Notes under the pieces: generated by a model
Told to the model about the DNA's origin: nothing
Seen by the model: the letters and a program-made list of their open reading frames with translations, nothing else
Databases searched by the model: none
Made by a program: the position numbers and the translations under genes
Source: Streptomyces sp. LaPpAH-108
GTDB taxonomy: Bacteria > Actinomycetota > Actinomycetes > Streptomycetales > Streptomycetaceae
Length of the DNA stretch: 64,000 nt
NCBI RefSeq assembly: GCF_000373625.1
Contig: NZ_KB891993.1
Span: 806,001-870,000, forward strand
Direction: 5' to 3'
In this document: piece by piece, positions 35,337 to 43,102 of the stretch
Numbering within the stretch: the stretch's first letter is position 1
How the letters are laid out: every line of letters begins with the position of its first letter

Positions 35337-36346
35337 CCGCCGTACAGCTGTTGATCGGACTGGCGACCCTGGTCGTCAACGCCTTCTTCGTGGGCGCCGA
35401 GTTCGCGCTGATCTCGGTGCGGCGCTCGCAGGTCGAGCCGCTGGCCCAGGAGGGCGACAAGCGGGCCAAGCGGGTGGTATGGGGCCTGGAGCACGTCTCC
35501 GCGCTGCTCGCGGCGGCCCAGCTCGGGATCACCCTGTGCACGCTGGTCCTCGGTGTGGTCGCCGAGCCCGCGATCGCGCATCTGCTGGAGCCGGTGTTCC
35601 ACGCGGCCGGGGTGCCCTCCAGTGCGGGGCACGTGGTGTCGTTCGTCATCGCGCTGACCCTGGCGACGTATCTGCACATGCTGCTCGGTGAGATGGTCCC
35701 GAAGAACATCGCGCTCGCGGAGCCGGTGCGCTCGGCGCTGCTGCTCGGGCCGCCCCTGGTGGCCCTCTCCAAGGCCCTCCGCCCGGTGATCTTCACCATC
35801 AACGCCTTCGCCAACGGGCTGCTGAGGCTGCTCCGCGTCGAGGCCAAGGACGAGGTGTCGGCCACCTTCACCGACACCGAACTCGCCGAGATCGTCAAGG
35901 ACGCCAGCGAGGCGGGCCTGATCGACAACCGTGCCCAGGAACGCCTCAACGACGCCCTCGAACTCGGCAGCCGCCCGGTCCGCGACGTCGTCGTCCCCCT
36001 GGAACGCGTCGTCTACGCCCGCATCGGCATCACCCCGGAACAGCTCGAACGCCTCTCCGCCGAATCGGGCTTCTCCCGCTTCCCCGTCGTGGACGACGGC
36101 CGCCGCATCGTCGGCTACCTCCACGTCAAGGACGCCCTGGACGCCTCTCCCCGCGACATGCCCTTCCACCTCCGCGACATGCGCCCCATCGCCCGCATCC
36201 GCGAAACCAGCCCCCTGGACGACGTCCTCACCGCGATGCGCGGCAGCCGGACGCACGTGGCGGCGGTGATCGGAGAGGACGGGCGACTGGCGGGCCTGGT
36301 GACGATGGAGGACGTACTGCGGGAGCTGTTCGGGCAGACAGCGTGA
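35333..36346 (+). CDS. CNNM/CorC-family membrane protein lacking the CorC_HlyC domain
   Basis: A 337-aa paralogue of the preceding protein with the same DUF21/CNNM membrane part (LVVNAFFVGAEFALISVRRSQVEPLA; AQLGITLCTLVLGVVAEP; LGEMVPKNIALAEP) and two CBS domains (VVVPLERVVYARIG; VAAVIGEDGRLAGLVTMEDVLRELFGQTA). It ends there, without the roughly 110-residue CorC_HlyC domain of its neighbour. The ATGA overlap makes equal coupled translation likely, so the two may form a heterodimeric transporter or channel. Confidence 0.9.
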   Translation: MTAVQLLIGLATLVVNAFFVGAEFALISVRRSQVEPLAQEGDKRAKRVVWGLEHVSALLAAAQLGITLCTLVLGVVAEPAIAHLLEPVFHAAGVPSSAGHVVSFVIALTLATYLHMLLGEMVPKNIALAEPVRSALLLGPPLVALSKALRPVIFTINAFANGLLRLLRVEAKDEVSATFTDTELAEIVKDASEAGLIDNRAQERLNDALELGSRPVRDVVVPLERVVYARIGITPEQLERLSAESGFSRFPVVDDGRRIVGYLHVKDALDASPRDMPFHLRDMRPIARIRETSPLDDVLTAMRGSRTHVAAVIGEDGRLAGLVTMEDVLRELFGQTA

Positions 36347-36475
36347 GGGGTGCCGTCCGGCGGTCGGGCGGCGTGCGCTGGGGGCGGGTGTGCTGCGGGG
36401 CGGGGTCTGCATGCGGCGCTGGGCGGCGGTGCGCGGGGGCGGGGGGTACCGACCGGTGAGTATGCGGGGCAGGGA

Positions 36476-36481
36476 TACCAT
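36476..36481 (+). promoter_or_regulatory. -10 box of the SGNH hydrolase gene
   Basis: TACCAT, fitting TANNNT, lies 10 nt before the ATG at 36492, so the mRNA would have almost no leader. Confidence 0.4.
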
Positions 36482-36491
36482 CGCTGTCGCC

Positions 36492-37283
36492 ATGCACACG
36501 AACTCCACGCCCCCCGCGCACGCCAGCCTCGTCGCCGTTGGTGACTCCTTCACCGAGGGGATGTCGGATCTGTTGCCCGACGGGTCCTATCGGGGATGGG
36601 CCGATCTTCTCGCCGCGCGGATGGCGGCGCGTACGCCGGGGTTCCGGTACGCCAATCTCGCGGTGCGGGGGAAGCTGATCGGGCAGATCGTCGAGGAGCA
36701 GGTGGATCTCGCGGCGGCGATGCGGCCGGATGTGATCACGCTGGTCGGCGGCCTGAACGACACGCTGCGGCCCAAGTGCGACATGGGCCGGGTCAAGGGC
36801 CTGCTGACGGAGGCGGTCGAGCGGCTGGCGCCGCACTGCGAGCAGCTGGTGCTGATGCGCAGCCCCGGCCGCCAGGGCCCGGTGCTCGAACGGTTCCGGC
36901 CGCGCATGGAGGAGCTGTTCGACTGCGTGGACGGGCTGGCGGAGAAGCACGGCGCGGTCGTGGTCGACCTGTATGCCGCGCCCTCGCTGGCCGATCCCCG
37001 GATGTGGGACGTGGACCGGCTGCACCTGACCCACGAGGGCCACCGCCGGGTCGCGGAGGCGGTGTGGCAGTCACTCGGCTACGAGCCCGAGGACGCCGCG
37101 TGGCACACCCCGATGCCGCCCACCCCGCCGCCGGGCTGGACGGCCCGCCGTACGGCGGACGTCCGCTTCGCCCGGCAGTACCTGCTGCCGTGGATAGGCC
37201 GCCGTCTGACCGGCCGTTCCTCGGGTGACGGCCGCCCCGCCAAGCGCCCGGAGCTGCTGCCGTACGAGGGCCCCGTGAGCTGA
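36492..37283 (+). CDS. SGNH/GDSL-type hydrolase
   Basis: A 263-aa esterase/lipase-fold protein. Block I is VAVGDSFTEGMSD (nucleophile Ser in GDS), block II YANLAVRGK (Gly of the oxyanion hole), block III ITLVGGLNDTLR (Asn in GGxND) and block V VDRLHLTHEGHRRVAEAV (Asp-x-x-His). No signal peptide is visible, so it is probably cytoplasmic. The C-terminal 60 residues are Pro/Arg-rich. I chose the ATG at 36492 because the -10 box lies directly before it; an in-frame ATG at 36462 would overlap that promoter. Confidence 0.87.
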   Translation: MHTNSTPPAHASLVAVGDSFTEGMSDLLPDGSYRGWADLLAARMAARTPGFRYANLAVRGKLIGQIVEEQVDLAAAMRPDVITLVGGLNDTLRPKCDMGRVKGLLTEAVERLAPHCEQLVLMRSPGRQGPVLERFRPRMEELFDCVDGLAEKHGAVVVDLYAAPSLADPRMWDVDRLHLTHEGHRRVAEAVWQSLGYEPEDAAWHTPMPPTPPPGWTARRTADVRFARQYLLPWIGRRLTGRSSGDGRPAKRPELLPYEGPVS

Positions 37284-37288
37284 GCCGT

Positions 37289-37327
37289 AGCGCCCTTGTA
37301 GGTTCCTCCGAACACCCCCAGGGCGCT
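37289..37327 (+). terminator. Probable terminator between the SGNH gene and purB
   Basis: AGCGCCCT (37289-37296) pairs with AGGGCGCT (37320-37327), an 8-bp perfect stem with a 23-nt loop, six nt after the SGNH stop. It lies just upstream of the purB -10 box, so it could also affect purB initiation. Confidence 0.5.
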
Positions 37328-37346
37328 GGCCTGCACGAATTGCCAG

Positions 37347-37352
37347 TAAACT
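37347..37352 (+). promoter_or_regulatory. -10 box of purB (leaderless)
   Basis: TAAACT lies 8 nt before the GTG at 37361, in an otherwise GC-rich area, so the purB mRNA should begin at or next to its start codon. No ribosome site is present, consistent with this. Confidence 0.55.
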
Positions 37353-37360
37353 CGGTGCAC

Positions 37361-38803
37361 GTGACTTCAGCGCCCGCCAAGCCCCGCATCCCGAACGTCC
37401 TCGCCGGACGCTACGCCTCCACCGAGCTGGCCTCGCTCTGGTCGCCCGAGCAGAAGGTGAGGATGGAGCGGCAGCTCTGGCTCGCCGTGCTGCGGGCGCA
37501 GAAGGACCTCGGCATCGAGGTGCCCGACGAGGCCATCGCCGACTACGAGCGCGTCCTCGACACCGTGGACCTCGCCTCCATCGCCGAGCGCGAGAAGGTC
37601 ACCCGGCACGACGTGAAGGCCCGGATCGAGGAGTTCAACGCCCTCGCCGGTCACGAGCACGTCCACAAGGGCATGACCTCCCGTGACCTCACGGAGAACG
37701 TCGAGCAGCTGCAGATCCGCGTCTCCCTTGAGCTGATGCGCGACCGTACGGTGGCCGTCCTCGCCCGCCTGGGCAAGCTCGCGGCGGAGTACGGCGAGCT
37801 GGTCATGGCAGGCCGCTCGCACAACGTGGCCGCCCAGGCCACCACCCTCGGCAAGCGCTTCGCCACGGCCGCCGACGAGCTGCTGGTGGCGTACGAGCGC
37901 GTCGAGGACCTGCTCGGCCGCTACCCGCTGCGCGGCGTCAAGGGCCCGGTCGGCACCGCCCAGGACATGCTGGACCTGCTCGGCGGGGACGCCGCCAAGC
38001 TGGCCGAGCTGGAGCAGCGGATCGCCGCCCACCTCGGCTTCTCGCGGGCGTTCACCTCGGTCGGCCAGGTCTACCCGCGCTCGCTGGACTACGAGGTCGT
38101 CACCACGCTGGTCCAGCTGGCGGCGGCGCCGTCCTCGCTCGCGAAGACGATCCGGCTGATGGCGGGCAACGAGCTGGTCACCGAGGGGTTCAAGCCGGGC
38201 CAGGTCGGCTCCTCGGCGATGCCGCACAAGATGAACACCCGCTCCTGCGAGCGCGTCAACGGCCTGATGGTGATCCTGCGCGGCTACGCCTCGATGACCG
38301 GCGAGCTGGCGGGCGACCAGTGGAACGAGGGCGACGTGTCCTGCTCGGTGGTGCGCCGGGTCGCGCTGCCGGACGCGTTCTTCGCGCTGGACGGCCTCCT
38401 GGAGACGTTCCTGACCGTGCTCGACGAGTTCGGCGCCTTCCCGGCGGTCGTCGCCCGCGAGCTGGACCGCTACCTGCCGTTCCTCGCCACCACCAAGGTG
38501 CTCATGGCCGCGGTGCGGGCCGGGGTCGGCCGCGAGGTCGCGCACGAGGCGATCAAGGAGAACGCGGTCGCCACCGCGCTCGCCATGCGCGAGCAGGGCG
38601 CCGACCGCAACGACCTGCTGGACAAGCTGGCCGCCGACGAGCGTCTGCCGCTGGACCGTGCGCGGCTGGAGGCCCTGATGGCCGACAAGCTGTCCTTCAC
38701 CGGCGCCGCCGCCGACCAGGTCGGTGTGCTGGTCCGCCGTATCGACGAGATCGCCGCCAAGCACCCGGAGGCCGCCCGCTACACCCCCGGGGCGATCCTC
38801 TGA
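37361..38803 (+). CDS. purB: Adenylosuccinate lyase PurB
   Basis: Catalyses two fumarate-releasing steps of purine synthesis: SAICAR to AICAR and adenylosuccinate to AMP. The 480-aa protein has the superfamily signature SSAMPHKMNTRSCERVNG (catalytic Ser loop), HKGMTSRDLTENVEQLQ and AGRSHNVAAQATTLGKR. It begins MTSAPAKPRIPNVLAGRYAS at the GTG at 37361, chosen because a -10 box lies 8 nt before it. The mug gene starts on its stop codon. The setting is ordinary housekeeping. Confidence 0.95.
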   Translation: MTSAPAKPRIPNVLAGRYASTELASLWSPEQKVRMERQLWLAVLRAQKDLGIEVPDEAIADYERVLDTVDLASIAEREKVTRHDVKARIEEFNALAGHEHVHKGMTSRDLTENVEQLQIRVSLELMRDRTVAVLARLGKLAAEYGELVMAGRSHNVAAQATTLGKRFATAADELLVAYERVEDLLGRYPLRGVKGPVGTAQDMLDLLGGDAAKLAELEQRIAAHLGFSRAFTSVGQVYPRSLDYEVVTTLVQLAAAPSSLAKTIRLMAGNELVTEGFKPGQVGSSAMPHKMNTRSCERVNGLMVILRGYASMTGELAGDQWNEGDVSCSVVRRVALPDAFFALDGLLETFLTVLDEFGAFPAVVARELDRYLPFLATTKVLMAAVRAGVGREVAHEAIKENAVATALAMREQGADRNDLLDKLAADERLPLDRARLEALMADKLSFTGAAADQVGVLVRRIDEIAAKHPEAARYTPGAIL

Positions 38804-39345
38804 GCCTCACCCAGGCGGAGCTGGAGGCCGCCCGCGACCGTCTCGTCCCCGACGTGATCGCGGACGGCCTCCACGTCCTGTTCTGCGGCATCAACCCCGG
38901 CCTGATGTCCGCCGCGACGGGTCACCACTTCGCCCGCCCCGGCAACCGCTTCTGGCCGGTCCTCCACCGCTCCGGCTTCACCCCCCGGCAGCTGAAGCCC
39001 GCCGAGGAACGCGACCTCCTCTCCTACGGCCTCGGCATCACCAACGTCGTCGCCCGCGCGACCGCCCGCGCCGACGAACTGAGGCCCGAGGAGTACCGCG
39101 AGGGCGGCCGGCTGCTGGCCGCCAAGGTCGAGCGGTACGCGCCGCGCTGGCTGGCCGTGGTCGGCGTGACCGCCTACCGCTCGGCCTTCGGCGACCGCAC
39201 CGCCCGGATCGGCCCCCAGGACCGCACCATCGGGAACACCCGCGTCTGGGCTCTCCCCAACCCCAGCGGCCTGAACGCCCATTGGACCCTGGAGACGATG
39301 ACGGAGGAGTTCGCGCGCCTCCGGGAAGCGGCGACCGAAGCGTAG
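38800..39345 (+). CDS. mug: G/U mismatch-specific DNA glycosylase Mug (apparent CTG start)
   Basis: A 181-aa member of the uracil-DNA glycosylase superfamily removing U or related bases opposite G. The catalytic motif is FCGINPGLMSAATGHHFARPGNRFWPVLHRSGF, and the second DNA-binding motif is ALPNPSGLNAHW. The family N terminus (LSLTQAELEAARDRLVP) begins at CTG 38800, whose last two bases are shared with the purB TGA. No ATG, GTG or TTG exists in frame near it: the next upstream is about 480 nt away deep inside purB. The simplest reading is a CTG start, coupled to purB by the CTGA overlap. Confidence 0.87.
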   Translation: MSLTQAELEAARDRLVPDVIADGLHVLFCGINPGLMSAATGHHFARPGNRFWPVLHRSGFTPRQLKPAEERDLLSYGLGITNVVARATARADELRPEEYREGGRLLAAKVERYAPRWLAVVGVTAYRSAFGDRTARIGPQDRTIGNTRVWALPNPSGLNAHWTLETMTEEFARLREAATEA

Positions 39346-39414
39346 CCGCCCCACCGCTCGTCGAACCGCACGACCCTCGCCTCCCGCAGCACGCACAGCT
39401 CCTCGGCCACTCGC

Positions 39415-40125
39415 TCAGGCGTCCCGGCGCCGCACGCACCACGCCCCTGCGAAAAGCGCCGCAGCCGACCACAGCGCGGTGACCGCGAGCCCGGACCAGG
39501 GGCCGAGGGTGCCGTCCCAGGTGCTGTGCAGGGCGATCTGACCGGCCCGGTCGGGCAGGTAGTCGGCCGCGCCCGCCGAGAGGTCGCCGATGACGAAGGA
39601 CACGATCAGCAGGAAGGGGATCAGCAGGCCGAGCGTGGTGACGCCGCTGCGCAGGACGGCCGCGAGTCCGGCGGCGAGGAGCGCCATCAGCGTGAGGTAC
39701 AGCGCGCTGCCGAGGGCGCCACGCAGCCCGTCGCCCCAAGGAGGCGCGTCCGCACCGAGGTTGGCCCGGCCCACCGCGAGGGTCAGCAGGCCGGTGACGA
39801 GGCCGGCCGCGAACACCGGGAGCGCGACGGCGACCGCCTTGGCGGCGAACCAGCGCGTGCGGTCCGGTGCGGCGGTCAGCGTCAGCCGCAGCGCACCGCC
39901 CCGGTACTCCCCGGCCACCGCCAGGGCGCCGAAGGCGATCGCCGCGATCTGGCCGAGGCTGACGCCGAAGAACACCGAGAACAGCGCGTCGGAGTGATCG
40001 GGATGCGCGGAGGTGACCGCCGAAAAGCCCACGGTCACAAGGAGGATGGCGGCGAGAGCACCCACCAGCGACCGCAGCGTACGGATCTTGAGCCACTCGG
40101 CGTGCAGCACAGGAACGAACGGCAT
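39415..40125 (-). CDS. ABC-2-type transporter permease
   Basis: A 236-aa membrane protein with six predicted spans (SLVGALAAILLVTVGFSAV, LGQIAAIAFGALAVAGEY, AVALPVFAAGLVTGLLTLAV, LYLTLMALLAAGLAAVL, TLGLLIPFLLIVSFVIGDL, GLAVTALWSAAALFAGAWC). The LHAEWLKIRTLRS opening is typical of Streptomyces exporter permeases. The ATPase gene lies immediately upstream (2 nt) and a two-component system is divergent, so it is the likely target of that system. Substrate unknown; related sets often export antibiotics or cell-envelope-stress agents. Confidence 0.87.
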   Translation of the reverse strand: MPFVPVLHAEWLKIRTLRSLVGALAAILLVTVGFSAVTSAHPDHSDALFSVFFGVSLGQIAAIAFGALAVAGEYRGGALRLTLTAAPDRTRWFAAKAVAVALPVFAAGLVTGLLTLAVGRANLGADAPPWGDGLRGALGSALYLTLMALLAAGLAAVLRSGVTTLGLLIPFLLIVSFVIGDLSAGAADYLPDRAGQIALHSTWDGTLGPWSGLAVTALWSAAALFAGAWCVRRRDA

Positions 40126-40127
40126 GG

Positions 40128-41048
40128 TCAGACCTCCTGGGGCTGTGCGGTGAACTCGGCCTCGGCGGCCGTGAGATCGAGGTACGCCTCTTCCAGACTG
40201 GCTTCCTGGTCGGCGAGTTCGAGCACGGGCAGCCCGGCCTCGGCCAGCAGGTGCCCCAACTCCTCGGCGCGGGCGTGCCGTACGGTCCAGGCGCCGTCCG
40301 CGTCCCGCTCGGCCTCGTGGCCGTGGAGCAGGAGCAGCGCCCCGAGGGCGTCGGAGTCGGCCGTGCGCACCCGCACCCGGGGGCGCACTCGCGCGTCGAT
40401 GAACTCCCGTACCGGGGTGTCCGCGAGGAGGCGGCCCCGGCCGAGGATCACCAGGTGGTCCGCGAACGCGGCCGTCTCGCCCATGAGATGGCTGGAGACC
40501 AGGACCGTACGTCCCTCGGCGGCCAGCTCGCGCAGCAGGGAGCGGACCCAGACGATGCCCTCGGGGTCGAGCCCGTTGGCGGGTTCGTCGAGCAGGATCA
40601 CCTCGGGGTCGCCGAGCAGCGCGGCGGCGATCCCGAGCCGCTGGCGCATCCCGAGGGAGAAGGTCCGCACCCGGCGCCGGGCCACGGAGGCGAGCCCGGT
40701 CCGCTCCAGGACGGCGGTGACCCGCGCCACGGGGATGCGGTTGGTCGCCGCCAGCACCCTGAGGTGGTCGTGGGCCGTGCGGGCGCCGTGCGCGGCGCGG
40801 GCGTCCAGCAGGGAGCCCACCCGGCGCAGCGGCTCGGTGAGCCGGTCGTAGGGGCGGCCGTCGAGCGTGGCGGTGCCGGAGGTGGGCCGGTCCAGGCCGA
40901 GGACGAGCCGCATGGTGGTGGACTTGCCCGCGCCGTTGGGGCCGAGGAAGCCGGTGACGCGGCCGGGGCGGACGGTGAGGGTCAGGCCGTCGACGGCGCG
41001 TCGGCCGCCGTACTCCTTGGTGAGGTCGCGCAGTTCGATACTGGTCAT
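40128..41048 (-). CDS. ABC transporter ATP-binding protein (drug-exporter type)
   Basis: A 306-aa ATPase of the DRA/CcmA type. Walker A is GPNGAGKST, the signature FSLGMRQRLG, Walker B VILLDEPANGLDPEG and the H-loop VSSHLMGE. It has the C-terminal extension of about 90 residues common to drug exporters of the DrrA kind. The ATG at 41048 was chosen by family alignment; a longer open frame upstream is not family sequence. It is 2 nt before the permease gene and divergent from a histidine kinase with 108 bp between. Confidence 0.92.
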   Translation of the reverse strand: MTSIELRDLTKEYGGRRAVDGLTLTVRPGRVTGFLGPNGAGKSTTMRLVLGLDRPTSGTATLDGRPYDRLTEPLRRVGSLLDARAAHGARTAHDHLRVLAATNRIPVARVTAVLERTGLASVARRRVRTFSLGMRQRLGIAAALLGDPEVILLDEPANGLDPEGIVWVRSLLRELAAEGRTVLVSSHLMGETAAFADHLVILGRGRLLADTPVREFIDARVRPRVRVRTADSDALGALLLLHGHEAERDADGAWTVRHARAEELGHLLAEAGLPVLELADQEASLEEAYLDLTAAEAEFTAQPQEV

Positions 41049-41156
41049 GGCAGTGAGCCTCGCCGGGCGGGCGCCCCCGCGCCTCCCCCTGGCGTGGGGA
41101 TCGCCTCCCCCGCGCGAGGGAGGTGGGTCACCGGTGCGGCCTGCGACGATGGCTCC

Positions 41157-42311
41157 ATGGTCCGCTTCCTGCGCCCGCTGCTGCGCGGGACGACGTACAC
41201 ACGCCTGCTGCATCTGTGGGTGCCGATGCTGATCGTCAGCTGCTGGCTCTTCATCGACCCCAGGACGCCCTGGATGCCCGCGCTCCTGATCGCGCCGGCC
41301 GGTCTCGTGGCCGGGGTGCGGATGGGCGAGGGCGTGCAGGCGCGGCTGCTGCTGACGCCCGGCGAGAAGGAGCCGGGCATCTCCGCGGTCCCGGCGGCCT
41401 CCTGGCGCGACCGGTGGCGCACCGTGCTGTGGCTGGAGGCGCGGATGGTCCTCGGGGCGGCCTCGGTGTTCGCCTGCGTATGGCTGCCGACGCTGGCCTT
41501 CGACCTCACCAAGTACGCCTGGGGGAAGCCGCCTTCGGGCATCCCCCTGCTGGACCGGCTGCCCCCGCACCCGGCGTACGCGCTGCTGGCCCCGCTCCCG
41601 CTGCTCGTTCTGTACGGCGCGGTGGTCGGGCTCGGCGCGCTTGTCACCGCGTGCGCACGGCAGTTGCTCGGTCCCTCGGCCGCCGAACGCCTGGCCGCGC
41701 TGGAGGAGCGCACCGAGCAGCTGCTCGAACGCACCCGGATCGCACGGGAGTTGCACGACTCGATCGGGCACGCGCTGACCGTGGCCGTGCTCCAGGCGGG
41801 TGCCGCGCGGGCGGCGGGCGACGCGGAGTTCACCGGGCGCGCGCTGACCGCCATCGAGGAGACCGGCCGGGCCGCCCTCGACGACCTGGAGCGGGTGCTC
41901 GGGGTGCTGCGCGAGGCGGAACGGCCGGTGGGCGCGCGGCCCACGCTGGTGGACGCGGGACGCCTGCTGGAGTCGGCGCGGGCCTCGGGCGCCGAGGTGG
42001 ACTCCGAGGTGACGGGTCCGGTGGAGGCGGTGCCGGGGCCGGTGTCCCGCGAGGGCTACCGCATCCTCCAGGAGGCCCTGACCAACGCCCTGCGGCACGC
42101 GGGCCCGGTGCCGGTACGGGTCCGGGTGGCCGTGGCGGAGCAGAGGCTCACGCTGGAGATACACAATCCCCTCCCGGCGGGACTCGCCGAGAGCCGGGGC
42201 GGCAGCGGACTGCGCGGCATCCGCGAGCGGGCGGCACTGCTCGGCGGCAGCGCCCTGACCGGGCCGTACGAGGGCCAGTGGCGGGTACGGGCGGAGCTGC
42301 CGCTCGGCTGA
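41157..42311 (+). CDS. Two-component sensor histidine kinase (NarL/DesK type)
   Basis: A 384-aa HisKA_3 sensor kinase. The N-terminal half has about four membrane spans (LLHLWVPMLIVSCWLFI, ALLIAPAGLVAGVRMG, VLGAASVFACVWLPTLAF, LLAPLPLLVLYGAVVGLGALV). The phosphoacceptor is His in ARELHDSIGHALTVAVLQAGAA, and the ATPase part has EALTNALRHAG (N box) and GGSGLRGIRERAALLGG (G box). The ATG at 41157 is chosen by family start. It is divergent from the ABC exporter and 58 nt before its response regulator gene, which carries a nonsense codon. Confidence 0.9.
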   Translation: MVRFLRPLLRGTTYTRLLHLWVPMLIVSCWLFIDPRTPWMPALLIAPAGLVAGVRMGEGVQARLLLTPGEKEPGISAVPAASWRDRWRTVLWLEARMVLGAASVFACVWLPTLAFDLTKYAWGKPPSGIPLLDRLPPHPAYALLAPLPLLVLYGAVVGLGALVTACARQLLGPSAAERLAALEERTEQLLERTRIARELHDSIGHALTVAVLQAGAARAAGDAEFTGRALTAIEETGRAALDDLERVLGVLREAERPVGARPTLVDAGRLLESARASGAEVDSEVTGPVEAVPGPVSREGYRILQEALTNALRHAGPVPVRVRVAVAEQRLTLEIHNPLPAGLAESRGGSGLRGIRERAALLGGSALTGPYEGQWRVRAELPLG

Positions 42312-42357
42312 GGCCGCGCGGGCACTCGGCCGACGACCGGCACCGCCCGTACTGATC

Positions 42358-42363
42358 TACGCT
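42358..42363 (+). promoter_or_regulatory. -10 box of the response regulator gene
   Basis: TACGCT, fitting TANNNT, lies 6 nt before the ATG at 42370, so the regulator gene could also be read from its own leaderless promoter in addition to the kinase transcript. Confidence 0.45.
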
Positions 42364-42369
42364 GGCCGC

Positions 42370-43023
42370 ATGCCGGTCACCGTCCTGCTCGTCGACGACG
42401 AACCCCTGGTCCGCGCCGGTCTGCGGGCCGTGCTCGACACCCAGCCCGACATCGAGGTGGTCGGCGAGGCCGCCGACGGCGCGGCCGTCATCCCGCTGGT
42501 GCGTCAACTGCGGCCGGATGTCGTGGCGATGGACGTGCGGATGCCCCTCCTGGACGGCATCGAGGCCACGCGCGCGGTGCTGCGCACGGTGGCCGAACCG
42601 CCCAAGATTCTCGTGGTGACCACCTTCGAGGACGACGCGTACGTGTAGGAGGCGCTGCGCGCGGGCGCGGACGGCTTCCTGCTGAAGCGGGCCCGCCCGG
42701 AGGAGATCGCGCACGCGGTACGGCTGGTGGCGGCGGGCGACTCGCTGCTGTTCCCGGCGTCCGTACGGCAGTTGGCCGCCCGCTACGGCGGGGAGCGGAG
42801 CGCCACCGATCCCCTCTCGGCGGCCCGGCTGACGGAGCGGGAGGCGGAGGTGCTGCGGCTGATGGCGCGGGGGCTGACGAACGCGGAGATCGCCGCCCGC
42901 CTGGTGGTCGGCGTGGAGACGGTGAAGTCGCATGTGAGCGCGGTGCTGGCCAAGCTCGGGGCGCGCGACCGGACCCAGGCGGTCATCGCCGCGTACGAGT
43001 CGGGGTTCGTCGCGCCAGGATGA
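42370..43023 (+). pseudogene. LuxR-family response regulator with in-frame amber codon
   Basis: Coding sequence for a NarL-type response regulator. Codons 1-92 give the receiver domain (VLLVDDEPLVRAGL; VAMDVRMPLLDG with the phosphoacceptor Asp; VVTTFEDDAYV), then TAG at 42646-42648. The same frame continues without a break: EALRAGADGFLLKRARPEEI to the end of the receiver, a linker, and a LuxR HTH (LTEREAEVLRLMARGLTNAEIAARLVVGVETVKSHVSAVLAKLGARDRTQAVI). In relatives the interrupted position is usually Tyr (TAC), so a single C to G change explains it. Read-through would give 217 aa; as written only a truncated receiver is made. An internal GTG at 42727 could start a HTH-only product. A sequencing error must be excluded. 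Confidence 0.85.
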
Positions 43024-43102
43024 CCCCGGCCCGGCCCTCGCCGGGAGGGGCGGGCCCGAGTACGATCCGCCCCACGACGCCCGCGAGCTGGGAGGACGGA
43101 CC

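Noticed and set aside
39174..39410. A 78-codon minus-strand frame starting 5 nt after the ABC permease stop and running antisense into mug
   Set aside because: Only its first 22 or so codons are outside mug; the rest is antisense to a real gene. No family was recognised. It could be a gene remnant, but the evidence is too thin.
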